Positions 19,340 through 27,168 of a stretch of 64,000 nucleotides of DNA are shown one piece after another. The translations under genes were made by a program, and so were the position numbers. The DNA comes from NP936 sp002726085. Its GTDB lineage: Bacteria > Acidobacteriota > Vicinamibacteria > Vicinamibacterales > UBA8438. Numbering within the stretch: position 1 is the stretch's first letter; every line of letters starts with the position of its first letter. The stretch spans positions 1-64,000 of the forward strand of contig DASCQF010000005.1 of the NCBI GenBank assembly GCA_036012905.1, given 5' to 3'. Below the pieces are notes generated by a model. That model ran no database searches and had not been told where the DNA came from. It saw nothing but the letters and a program-made list of their open reading frames with translations.

Positions 19340-20430
19340 GCCCCCAGCAACTGCTCTACCCGGTCGACGATGACGCGGGCCGCATCTGGCCGGGCCAGCG
19401 CCCGAGCAGCGGCCGCCATGCGCCGACGCCGCTCTCCGTCACCCACAAGCCGGAGCAGACGCTCAGCCAGCAGCGCACCTGTCATCTCCACCTGCGACAC
19501 CGTCTCGGCCGCACCGGCCCGGCCGAGCACCTCGGCGTTCAGCCGCTGGTGACCATCCGCAGCCTCGGGTAGCGGCACCAGCAGCGCCGGCCGGCCCACA
19601 GCGGCGATCTCGGCCAGCGTCGTCGCACCGGCCCGGCACACTACGACATCGGCGTCACGCATGGCGTCGGCCATCTGCTCCAGGAACGGCTCGACCCGCG
19701 CCGACAGGCCTGCTTCGGCATAGGACCGGCGCACCGCTTCGTGATCCCGCTCGCCAGTCTGATGCGTCACGCTGATCTGCTCCGATGCAGCGGCCAACAT
19801 CGGCGCCGCCGCCATCATCGCGACGTTGATGGCGTGAGCACCCTGCGACCCCCCGAGCACCAACAGTCGCGCCGCGGGGGACCGCGCCGTCGCCGACATC
19901 GGCGGCGCGAAGAACCCAGCCCGCACTGGGTTGCCGCTGACGAACCCCTTGCCGCGAAAGTGCGGCAGCACCACGTCGTGCGAAACTGCCGCCTCGGTGA
20001 TGAATGGCGCCAGCAGCCGGTTCGTGATCCCGGGCATCGCGTTCTGCTCGAGGACCATCGTCGGAATCCGGCGCAACGCCGCCAGCAGCACGACGGCACC
20101 CGACGAGTAGCCGCCCAACCCGACCACGACCTGCGGCGCGACCCGGGTGATGACCCGCCAGGCATCCCAGGCGCTGAGGGGCATCACAGACACGCCCCGA
20201 ATCAGCGCACGAGGCGACTTGCCTTTCAGTCCGGCGCTGTGCACCCGATAGAAATCGAAGCCCAAGCCCCCGAGGACCCGCACCTCCAGGTCGCGTCCCG
20301 TGCCGGCGAACACCACCAGGGACCGTGGGTAGCGCCGCCGGATCTCCTGCGCAACCGCGACCCCCGGATAGAGGTGCCCACCTGTACCGGCACCGCTGAA
20401 CAAGACCCTGGGCGATCGCTGATCCGACAT
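19336..20430 (-). CDS. murG: lipid I N-acetylglucosaminyltransferase
   Basis: MurG (364 residues) is a GT28 glycosyltransferase at the inner membrane that converts lipid I to lipid II. The N-terminal glycine loop GAGTGGHLYPGVAVAQE, the VGLGGYSSG motif, VLEQNAMPGITNR, LVLGGSQGAHAIN and the donor-site region with CRAGATTLAEI and PLPEAADGHQRLNAEVL are visible. It lies between ftsW (36-bp gap) and murC (4-bp overlap). Confidence 0.97.
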   Translation of the reverse strand: MSDQRSPRVLFSGAGTGGHLYPGVAVAQEIRRRYPRSLVVFAGTGRDLEVRVLGGLGFDFYRVHSAGLKGKSPRALIRGVSVMPLSAWDAWRVITRVAPQVVVGLGGYSSGAVVLLAALRRIPTMVLEQNAMPGITNRLLAPFITEAAVSHDVVLPHFRGKGFVSGNPVRAGFFAPPMSATARSPAARLLVLGGSQGAHAINVAMMAAAPMLAAASEQISVTHQTGERDHEAVRRSYAEAGLSARVEPFLEQMADAMRDADVVVCRAGATTLAEIAAVGRPALLVPLPEAADGHQRLNAEVLGRAGAAETVSQVEMTGALLAERLLRLVGDGERRRRMAAAARALARPDAARVIVDRVEQLLGA

Positions 20431-20466
20431 CTGGAACCACGAGATACTGGTCGTTTCCCTTCACAC

Positions 20467-21567
20467 TCATGCGTCCGCCGACGCGTGCTGGGACACGTTC
20501 AGGAGCATGCCCATCCCGAGCAGACTGATCAGGAGCGACGACCCACCAAAGCTCAAGAACGGTAGTGGGATCCCTTTGGTCGGCATGAGCCCCAACACGA
20601 CGCTGATGTTCACGAAGGCCTGGAACGCCACCATCATGGTGAGCCCCAGCGCCAAGAACGCGCCAAACCGGTCTGGCGCCGCCGCCGTTATGCGCAGCCC
20701 GCGCCACACGATCACGCCGAAACACAGCAGGACAGCAGACGCGCCCAGCAGACCGGTTTCCTCGGCAATCACGGCGTAGATGAAGTCGGTGTGCGGGGCC
20801 GGCAGATAAAACAGCTTCTGGACACCCGCCATCAGCCCCTGACCGAAGACCCCCCCGGTACCCACGGCAATCATCGACTGGATGATCTGGAAGCCATCGC
20901 CCAGCGGGTCCGCCCACGGGTCGAGAAAGGCCAGCAGCCGCCGGCGCCGGTATTCGGCACTGGCCAGCACGACGACGAGGAACGGTGCTACGACCAGCGT
21001 CAGCCCCACCAGGTAGCGATAGTGCAGACCCGCCGCAAAGACCATGACCGCCACGATGAGCAGCACCGTGAACGCCGTCCCGAAGTCCGGCTCCAGCACG
21101 ATCAGTCCGCAGACGAGGCCGGTGACGGCCGCGATCGGCACCAGCGCCGTCAGCTGGTCGATCTTGTCCATCCGTCGCTCAAGGACCCCCGCGGTAAAGA
21201 TGATCACCGCGACCTTGGCGAGCTCGGACGGCTGCACGCCGATGCCGCCCAGTGAGAACCACCGGCGCGTGCCGTTAACGGCTGGCATGAAGAAGACGAT
21301 GATCAAGGCGGCCGTAGACACACCCAGCGCGGTCCAGATCACGACTGGCTGCTTCAGACTCCGGTAGTCGACCCGCATCGCCAGACTCAGCAGACAGACG
21401 CCAAGCACGGCCCAGGTCACCTGCTTGAACAGAAAGTAGTAGGGCGGCTGCTGATACCGATCCATGGCCAGGACGGCGGACGCGCTGTAGACCATCACAA
21501 CGCTGGCGCAGACCAAGAGCAACGTAGCCAGGAACAGCAGCTTGTCCGATTTCAGTTTTCGCGCCAT
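20467..21567 (-). CDS. ftsW: SEDS peptidoglycan glycosyltransferase FtsW
   Basis: A polytopic SEDS protein (366 residues, about ten membrane helices) that polymerises septal glycan from lipid II with its class B PBP partner. Signature segments are NGTRRWFSLGGIGVQPSELAK, LEPDFGTA (containing the essential Asp), YAVIAEETGLLGA and PTKGIPLPFLSFGGSS. RodA is the alternative, but the dcw position between murD and murG argues for FtsW. It is preceded by an unusual 193-bp gap containing paired heptad tracts. Confidence 0.95.
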   Translation of the reverse strand: MARKLKSDKLLFLATLLLVCASVVMVYSASAVLAMDRYQQPPYYFLFKQVTWAVLGVCLLSLAMRVDYRSLKQPVVIWTALGVSTAALIIVFFMPAVNGTRRWFSLGGIGVQPSELAKVAVIIFTAGVLERRMDKIDQLTALVPIAAVTGLVCGLIVLEPDFGTAFTVLLIVAVMVFAAGLHYRYLVGLTLVVAPFLVVVLASAEYRRRRLLAFLDPWADPLGDGFQIIQSMIAVGTGGVFGQGLMAGVQKLFYLPAPHTDFIYAVIAEETGLLGASAVLLCFGVIVWRGLRITAAAPDRFGAFLALGLTMMVAFQAFVNISVVLGLMPTKGIPLPFLSFGGSSLLISLLGMGMLLNVSQHASADA

Positions 21568-21646
21568 ACTCGCCGTCTCTCGTCGCCCTGCGCCGTGCTA
21601 AAGTCCGTGACGGCTCGACCCGACACACTGGACAGGACCAGACCGT

Positions 21647-21772
21647 GAGCAGTCAGCAGTCACCAGTCGAGTTCGAGGTGAAGACATCAACCTCGCAGAC
21701 CGAGGTAGCCTACGTTCCCAGCGGCCGACTCTTTACCGCCGCGACCCGACTGATGACTGCTCACTGCTCACG
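21647..21772. repeat. heptad tracts in inverted orientation between ftsW and murD
   Basis: GAGCAGT-CAGCAGT-CACCAGT at 21647-21667 faces GACTGCT-CACTGCT-CAC at 21755-21771. Fifteen bases of the two copies are complementary with one mismatch, so they could pair around a loop of about 90 nt. The right copy runs into the murD stop codon and supplies the last two sense codons. Confidence 0.75.
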
Positions 21773-23140
21773 CTTTTCGCCGACTTCCTCCCCGAGGCGG
21801 ACCACCGCCTGCTTGAACACCTGCCCCCGTTCGGCGTAGTCCCGGAACATGTCCAGGCTGGCGCATGCCGGCGCCAGCAGCACCGTGCCCCCGGGCGACG
21901 CCAAGCCGTAGGCCACCCGAACCGCATCGGTGAGCGACTCGCTCTCGACCACGCGCACGACCGGACCGACCGCATCACGGATCCGCCCGCGCGCCTCACC
22001 GATCGCAACCACCGCATCGGCGCGTGACGCGAGCAATGGCGCCAGTGTCTCGAGAGCCCCCCCTTTGAAACGCCCGCCCATGATCACGACCAGGTGGTCG
22101 CCGCAGCTCTCCACAGCGTGTCTGGCCGCCTCGACGTTGGTCGCTTTCGAGTCGTTGACGAACCCCACACGCGCCACTTCGCCGACCGGCTCCAGGGCGT
22201 GTTCGAGTCCGGTGAACCGGTCCACGGCCCTGGTCATGTCCCCGGCGGAGACGCCAACCAGATCTGCAACAGTCGTGGCCGCCACTACGTCGCCAAGCAA
22301 GTGCCGACCAAGCAGATGCACCGCCGAGACTGGAACCAGCGGCGTGTCGCCGGCCGGGCTCCGGCGCACGATCGTGTCGCCGGACACCACCACCCCATCG
22401 GTAAGCGGTGCCCTCAACGCATACGAGACGCGATGCGCCTGGCTGTCGCGGGTGAGTCTCAAGACAGCGGGGTCATCCGCATTGACGACCAGCGTGTCCG
22501 ACGCCGCTTGGTTCACAAATAGCTTCGCTTTGGCCGCCGCGTACGCCTCGACACCCTCATGGCGATCGAGATGGTCCGCGTACAGGTTGAGGAATACCGC
22601 GATCCACGGCCGGAACGTCGTTGTCAGCTCGAGCTGAAAGCTCGACACTTCGACGACGTGGATCGCCTGGGGCGTCGACTGCGCCACCTGGGTGCTCAAC
22701 GCCGTGCCGACATTGCCGCCCACCAGCACCAGACAGCCACCCGCCTCGAGCATTCGGCCGAGGAGTACGGTTGTCGTCGACTTGCCCTTCGTGCCGGTCA
22801 CCGCCACGACCCGTCCTCTCACCCAGCGTGACGCCAGTTCGATCTCACTGATGACCGGCACCCGGGCACGGCGGGCTCGCTCGAGCGCTGTCAGCACCGG
22901 CGACACTCCCGGGCTCAAGACCACCAGGTCGGCCCCTTCCAACGTCTTGGGCAGGTGTCCCCCAAGCTCGAGGTCGACGCCAACCTCACGCAGCTGCTCG
23001 ACCTCCTCGCCGACGTCGCGCCGCATCTCCGTGAGGGTGACGCGCGCACCGCGATCGGCCAGCAGCCGGGCAGCCGCGACACCGCTGCGCGCGGCGCCGA
23101 CGACGACGACATTGGACCCACGCACGGAGAACTCGGTCAT
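21761..23140 (-). CDS. murD: UDP-N-acetylmuramoyl-L-alanine--D-glutamate ligase
   Basis: MurD (459 residues) adds D-Glu to UDP-MurNAc-Ala. It shows N-terminal VVVVGAARSGVAAARLL, ATP-binding VTGTKGKSTTT, the Mur ligase motif NLYADHLDRH and C-terminal FVNDSKATNVEA with IMGGRFKG. The frame is open far upstream, but ATG 23140-23138 overlaps the mraY stop (ATGA) and matches the family start (MTEFSVRGSNVVVVG). The C-terminal codons fall inside a heptad repeat tract, giving the tail GEKREQ. Confidence 0.96.
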   Translation of the reverse strand: MTEFSVRGSNVVVVGAARSGVAAARLLADRGARVTLTEMRRDVGEEVEQLREVGVDLELGGHLPKTLEGADLVVLSPGVSPVLTALERARRARVPVISEIELASRWVRGRVVAVTGTKGKSTTTVLLGRMLEAGGCLVLVGGNVGTALSTQVAQSTPQAIHVVEVSSFQLELTTTFRPWIAVFLNLYADHLDRHEGVEAYAAAKAKLFVNQAASDTLVVNADDPAVLRLTRDSQAHRVSYALRAPLTDGVVVSGDTIVRRSPAGDTPLVPVSAVHLLGRHLLGDVVAATTVADLVGVSAGDMTRAVDRFTGLEHALEPVGEVARVGFVNDSKATNVEAARHAVESCGDHLVVIMGGRFKGGALETLAPLLASRADAVVAIGEARGRIRDAVGPVVRVVESESLTDAVRVAYGLASPGGTVLLAPACASLDMFRDYAERGQVFKQAVVRLGEEVGEKREQ

Positions 23141-24204
23141 CGCAGTTTCAGAGTCGTGAGACTGAAAAAGGCAAACACCACCGCGGCGATCACAAACCGG
23201 CTGATCACCTTTGGCTCGCTCCACCCGATCAGCTCGCAGTGGTGGTGAAGCGGCGCCATCCTGAACACGCGTTGTCCGGTGAGCTTGAAGGATCCGACCT
23301 GGATGATCACTGAGAACGCTTCGATGACGAACACGGCGCCCACGATCGGCAACAACAGCTCCTGCTTGATCAGAAGCGCCACGGTGCCGAGCGCGCCTCC
23401 GAGCGCGAGGGAACCGACATCGCCCATGAACAGCTCTGCGGGATACGAGTTGTACCAGAGGAATCCCAGCCCGGCGCCCACAAGCGCGCCGCAAAACACC
23501 GTGAGCTCGGCTGCAGGCGCAGAATGCGGCAACAGCAGATACTCTGCGAAGACCACATGCCCGATGACATAGGTCAGCGCTGTGAACGCGGCGGCGGCGA
23601 CCGTGAACACGCTTATCGCGAGACCATCGAGCCCGTCGGTCAGGTTGACGGCGTTCGACGAGAACACCAGCACGAGCACCGCGAGCGGCACATACAGCCA
23701 CCCGAGATCGGGGGTGAGCTGCTCGAAGAACGGGAAGACCAGCTCTGTGTTGTAGAGCTCGCGTCCACTCAGCCACAGCAGCGCGAGCCCGACCGCCATG
23801 GCAACCGCCCCCTGACCGATCAGCTTGTAGCGGGGCCGCAGTCCGCGGTGCGTCTTGCGGACGATCTTCAGGTAGTCGTCCACGAAGCCGACCAGCCCAA
23901 ACGCCAAAGTCGACAGCATCGCGATCCAGACATAGGCGTTCATGAGGTCGCTCCAGACGAAAGTCGGCACGATTGTCGCGGCCAGGATGAGCAGACCGCC
24001 CATTGTCGGGGTGCCGGCCTTCGACTGATGAGTGGCCGGGCCGTCGTCACGCACGACCTGACCGATCTGGGACGCACGCAGTCTGCGGATCATCCACGGT
24101 CCCATCGCCAGGCTGATCACAAACGCAGTGAGCCCGGCCGCCGCCGTACGAAACGTGATGTACTGGAACACGTTGATCGCCGGATACAGCAGGTGATAGA
24201 GCAT
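23137..24204 (-). CDS. mraY: phospho-N-acetylmuramoyl-pentapeptide transferase
   Basis: MraY (355 residues, about ten membrane helices) transfers phospho-MurNAc-pentapeptide to undecaprenyl phosphate, making lipid I. Signature motifs are KAGTPTMGGLL, FGLVGFVDDYLKI, NAVNLTDGLDGLA with catalytic Asp, SYPAELFMGDVGSLALGG and the cytoplasmic histidine cluster APLHHHCELIGWSEPKV. The ATG at 24204-24202 shares a base with the murF stop (TGATG). A GTG nine bases further upstream is a less likely start. Confidence 0.97.
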   Translation of the reverse strand: MLYHLLYPAINVFQYITFRTAAAGLTAFVISLAMGPWMIRRLRASQIGQVVRDDGPATHQSKAGTPTMGGLLILAATIVPTFVWSDLMNAYVWIAMLSTLAFGLVGFVDDYLKIVRKTHRGLRPRYKLIGQGAVAMAVGLALLWLSGRELYNTELVFPFFEQLTPDLGWLYVPLAVLVLVFSSNAVNLTDGLDGLAISVFTVAAAAFTALTYVIGHVVFAEYLLLPHSAPAAELTVFCGALVGAGLGFLWYNSYPAELFMGDVGSLALGGALGTVALLIKQELLLPIVGAVFVIEAFSVIIQVGSFKLTGQRVFRMAPLHHHCELIGWSEPKVISRFVIAAVVFAFFSLTTLKLR

Positions 24205-25622
24205 CAGGCCCACTCCGCCTCGAGCCGCGACACCACCAGGTCGGTGCGCACGCTCCGCGACCCCTTCACCAGCACCACGTCGTCTGCTTGCAGCAACTCG
24301 GTAAGACGAGTCGCCGCTTCCTCGCTGCTCTCGAAGTGGATGACCCTGTCGGATGACATGCCGGCCTCCACCGCCGCCGCGCCCAGCGCCCGGGCAGGGT
24401 CGCCACCTACGGTCAGCAGCAACCCCAAACCGGCGCTCGCGGCGGCACGTCCCGTCTTCCGGTGCAAAGCCTCGGACCGCGCCCCGAGCTCCAACATCTC
24501 GCCCAACACGGCCACGCGGCGCCCCTCACGACGGTCCTGCGACAGTGTCTGTAGGGCGGTGACGACCGCCAGCGGGTTGGCGTTGTACGTATCGTCGATG
24601 ACTACGACCCCGCGCGCCAGCCGGCGTAGTTGTCCGCGGTGGGGCGGCGCCTCCACTGTTGCCACTCGTTCGGCCAGAGCGCCGAGCGGCACCTGTAGCT
24701 GTAACGCCACGGCGACCGCCGCCAGTATGTTTGCGAGGTTGCCGCGACCAGGCAGCGACGTGGTCAGAGTCGTTGCGCCTGCGGGTGTCCGAACCAGCGC
24801 GCGCGTGCCGTCCAGGCCGCGATCCTCGACCTCGGTCGCGGTCACCTCAGCGTCCACTCCGACGCCAAAGGTGGCGACCCGACCTTGAAAGCCGGCAACA
24901 CGCGTCATGATCCGTTGATCGGCAGCGTTGGCAACAACGACCGTGTCCGGCGACGCCCCCTCGAGGATTTCCGCCTTCGCGTCGGCGATTGCTTCGATCG
25001 ATGGGAAGAACTCGGCGTGCACCTCGGCGACGTTGGTCCAGACCCGCAGCTCGGGCTCAGCGATCTCCACGAGTCGTCTGATCTCCCCGGGACCGTTCAT
25101 GCCGAGCTCCACAACCGCCATCTCCGGACGCGTCCGCAGCGCCAGCAGCGAGAGCGGCAACCCGATGTGGTTGTTCAGGTTGCCGCGGTTTCGAAAAACG
25201 CGATACCGCGCGCCCAACACCGCCGCCGTCAGCTCCTTGGTCGTCGTCTTCCCCGCGCTTCCGGTGATCGCCACGACCCGTGCGTTCGAGGCGCGTCGAA
25301 TGTGTTGCCCAAGCGCCTGCAGTGCCAGCAACGTGTCACCAACGACCACCCCCACTCCACCCGACGCGCCAAGCGCGGCCGCATCGCTCACCAGGGCGCC
25401 GCAGGCCCCGCGCGCGACCGCATCCGCCACGAACGCGTGGCCGTCGAAGCGGTCTCCCCGAATCGCAACGAACAGATCACCCGGATCAAGCGATCGCGAG
25501 TCGATGGAGAACCCGTCGAGGGGCATCCCCAGTGCGCCGGCCACCACGCGCCCGTCGACGACACGGGCGAGATCTTCCAGGGTCACCAGCAGTCGTTCGT
25601 CCGCGTTCGATCTGCGCTCCAT
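24204..25622 (-). CDS. murF: UDP-MurNAc-tripeptide--D-alanyl-D-alanine ligase
   Basis: MurF (472 residues) completes the cytoplasmic pentapeptide precursor. The N-terminal domain with FSIDSRSLDPGDLFVAIRG is followed by ATP loop VVAITGSAGKTTTKE, GNLNNHIGLPLSLL, the motif NVAEVHAEFF and C-terminal VIDDTYNANPLAV. The start is ATG 25622-25620 (MERRSN); an in-frame GTG lies six bases upstream. It follows murE with a 34-bp gap. Confidence 0.96.
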   Translation of the reverse strand: MERRSNADERLLVTLEDLARVVDGRVVAGALGMPLDGFSIDSRSLDPGDLFVAIRGDRFDGHAFVADAVARGACGALVSDAAALGASGGVGVVVGDTLLALQALGQHIRRASNARVVAITGSAGKTTTKELTAAVLGARYRVFRNRGNLNNHIGLPLSLLALRTRPEMAVVELGMNGPGEIRRLVEIAEPELRVWTNVAEVHAEFFPSIEAIADAKAEILEGASPDTVVVANAADQRIMTRVAGFQGRVATFGVGVDAEVTATEVEDRGLDGTRALVRTPAGATTLTTSLPGRGNLANILAAVAVALQLQVPLGALAERVATVEAPPHRGQLRRLARGVVVIDDTYNANPLAVVTALQTLSQDRREGRRVAVLGEMLELGARSEALHRKTGRAAASAGLGLLLTVGGDPARALGAAAVEAGMSSDRVIHFESSEEAATRLTELLQADDVVLVKGSRSVRTDLVVSRLEAEWA

Positions 25623-25656
25623 CCACACCCAGCTCGCCCGTCAGTGCCCCAGACCT

Positions 25657-27168
25657 CTACACACGTGAACGGGCCCGCCGCCGGGCGAGCGCCGCCCGGG
25701 CCACGACCCGGTCATCGAACGGGAGTCGCTCATCGCCGACCACCTGGTGGGTCTCATGCCCCTTACCGGCAATAGCAACTGCATCACCCGGTTCCGCCTC
25801 GTCGATGGCACGCCCGATCGCCTCGCCGCGATCGGCGATCCCGAAATGCGGCGGCCGCATGCCGGTCGTCGTGGACGATTCGATTCCCCGGCGAATCTCG
25901 CCAATGATGACGTCGGGATCCTCGGACCTCGGGTTGTCCGAGGTCACCACCAGCAGATCGCTCAGACGAGCCGCTACGGCCCCCATCAGCGGGCGCTTGG
26001 CCGCGTCACGGTCTCCGCCACAGCCGAACACCGTGATGATTCGTCCGCCGCACAGCTCGCGCGCCGCCCCAAGCAGCGCCCTCAGCGCGTCGTCGGTGTG
26101 GGCGTAGTCGACGACCACACTCACCTCGTCATCCGGTGTGGACACCACCTCGAATCGACCGGGCACGCCTGTCAGATCGGCCACCCCCTGCTCGATCGCC
26201 TGAAACGGCACGTCGAGCGCGACCGCCGTCGACACCGCCGCCAACACGTTGTAGACGTTGAGCCGGCCCGGCAGCGAGCAACGAAGTTGCAGACGGCCAC
26301 GCGGCGTGCGCACGTCGAACGACGCGCCGGAGAGCGACGAACTGATCCGCTCAGGCGTCACGTCTGCCGCCCGGTCTATCCCATAGGTGACCGGATGGCC
26401 GACGTTCCCGGCAAGCTGCCGTCCATACTCGTCATCGGTGTTGATAATGGCCGGCGCCCCTACCGGCAACATGTCGAACAGGCGCCGCTTCATACCGAAG
26501 TAGTGCCCCATGTCAGGGTGATAGTCGAGGTGATCGCGAGTGAGGTTCGAGAACACCGCGGCGGCGAACCGGGTGTGCTCCACGCGCCGCATCGCGAGGG
26601 CGTGCGAAGACACCTCCATCGCGCACACCGTGCGCCGGTGCTCGACCATCTCGCGCAGCAGCGCCTGCACCTCAGGCGCCTCTGGGGTCGTACGCTCCGC
26701 GTCCCGCACCGCCGCACCGGTGTCGTAGCCCACCGACCCGATCCGGCCGCACCGCCACCCGGCGGCATCGAAGATCGCCGCCAGCAGAAAGGTCGTGGTG
26801 GTCTTGCCGTTGGTGCCTGTGACACCGACCACGCTCAGTTCGTGGCTGGGGTCGCCGTAGAAGGTAGCGGACAGCTCCGCCAGCGCGTGACGTGCGTCCT
26901 CCACCTCAATCCAGGGCACCCGTGCCTCGGCCGGTGGCGGGGACGCGGACACGACCAGAACCGCTCCACGTGCCACCGCGTCGGCGGCAAACGCCGCCCC
27001 GTCGAAGCGCTGCCCACTGACGGCCACGAAGAGCGCGCCTTCCGTCACGCGACGCGAGTCGTGGGCGATCGTCGTCACCGTCCGGTCCCGAACATCTGGT
27101 CCAATGCCGAGAGCCTCCGTGGGCGCAATGACGCCGGACAGGCGCGGTATGAGGTCCCCGACCGTCAT
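25657..27168 (-). CDS. murE: UDP-MurNAc-L-Ala-D-Glu--meso-diaminopimelate ligase
   Basis: MurE (503 residues) adds the third residue of the stem peptide. Motifs are HDSRRVTEGALFVAVSG, VVGVTGTNGKTTTTFLL, MEVSSHALAMRRV, FSNLTRDHLDYH and VVDYAHTDDALRALL. The C-terminal substrate motif reads TSDNPRSEDP; DNPR is the meso-diaminopimelate signature, so Gram-negative-type peptidoglycan is expected. The start overlaps the preceding PBP gene by four bases. Confidence 0.97.
   Translation of the reverse strand: MTVGDLIPRLSGVIAPTEALGIGPDVRDRTVTTIAHDSRRVTEGALFVAVSGQRFDGAAFAADAVARGAVLVVSASPPPAEARVPWIEVEDARHALAELSATFYGDPSHELSVVGVTGTNGKTTTTFLLAAIFDAAGWRCGRIGSVGYDTGAAVRDAERTTPEAPEVQALLREMVEHRRTVCAMEVSSHALAMRRVEHTRFAAAVFSNLTRDHLDYHPDMGHYFGMKRRLFDMLPVGAPAIINTDDEYGRQLAGNVGHPVTYGIDRAADVTPERISSSLSGASFDVRTPRGRLQLRCSLPGRLNVYNVLAAVSTAVALDVPFQAIEQGVADLTGVPGRFEVVSTPDDEVSVVVDYAHTDDALRALLGAARELCGGRIITVFGCGGDRDAAKRPLMGAVAARLSDLLVVTSDNPRSEDPDVIIGEIRRGIESSTTTGMRPPHFGIADRGEAIGRAIDEAEPGDAVAIAGKGHETHQVVGDERLPFDDRVVARAALARRRARSRV

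Noticed and set aside
19655..20917. Long alternative minus-strand frame over murG and ftsW
   Set aside because: It is out of frame with two well-supported genes, and its Gly/Arg-rich composition is that of a GC-rich shadow.
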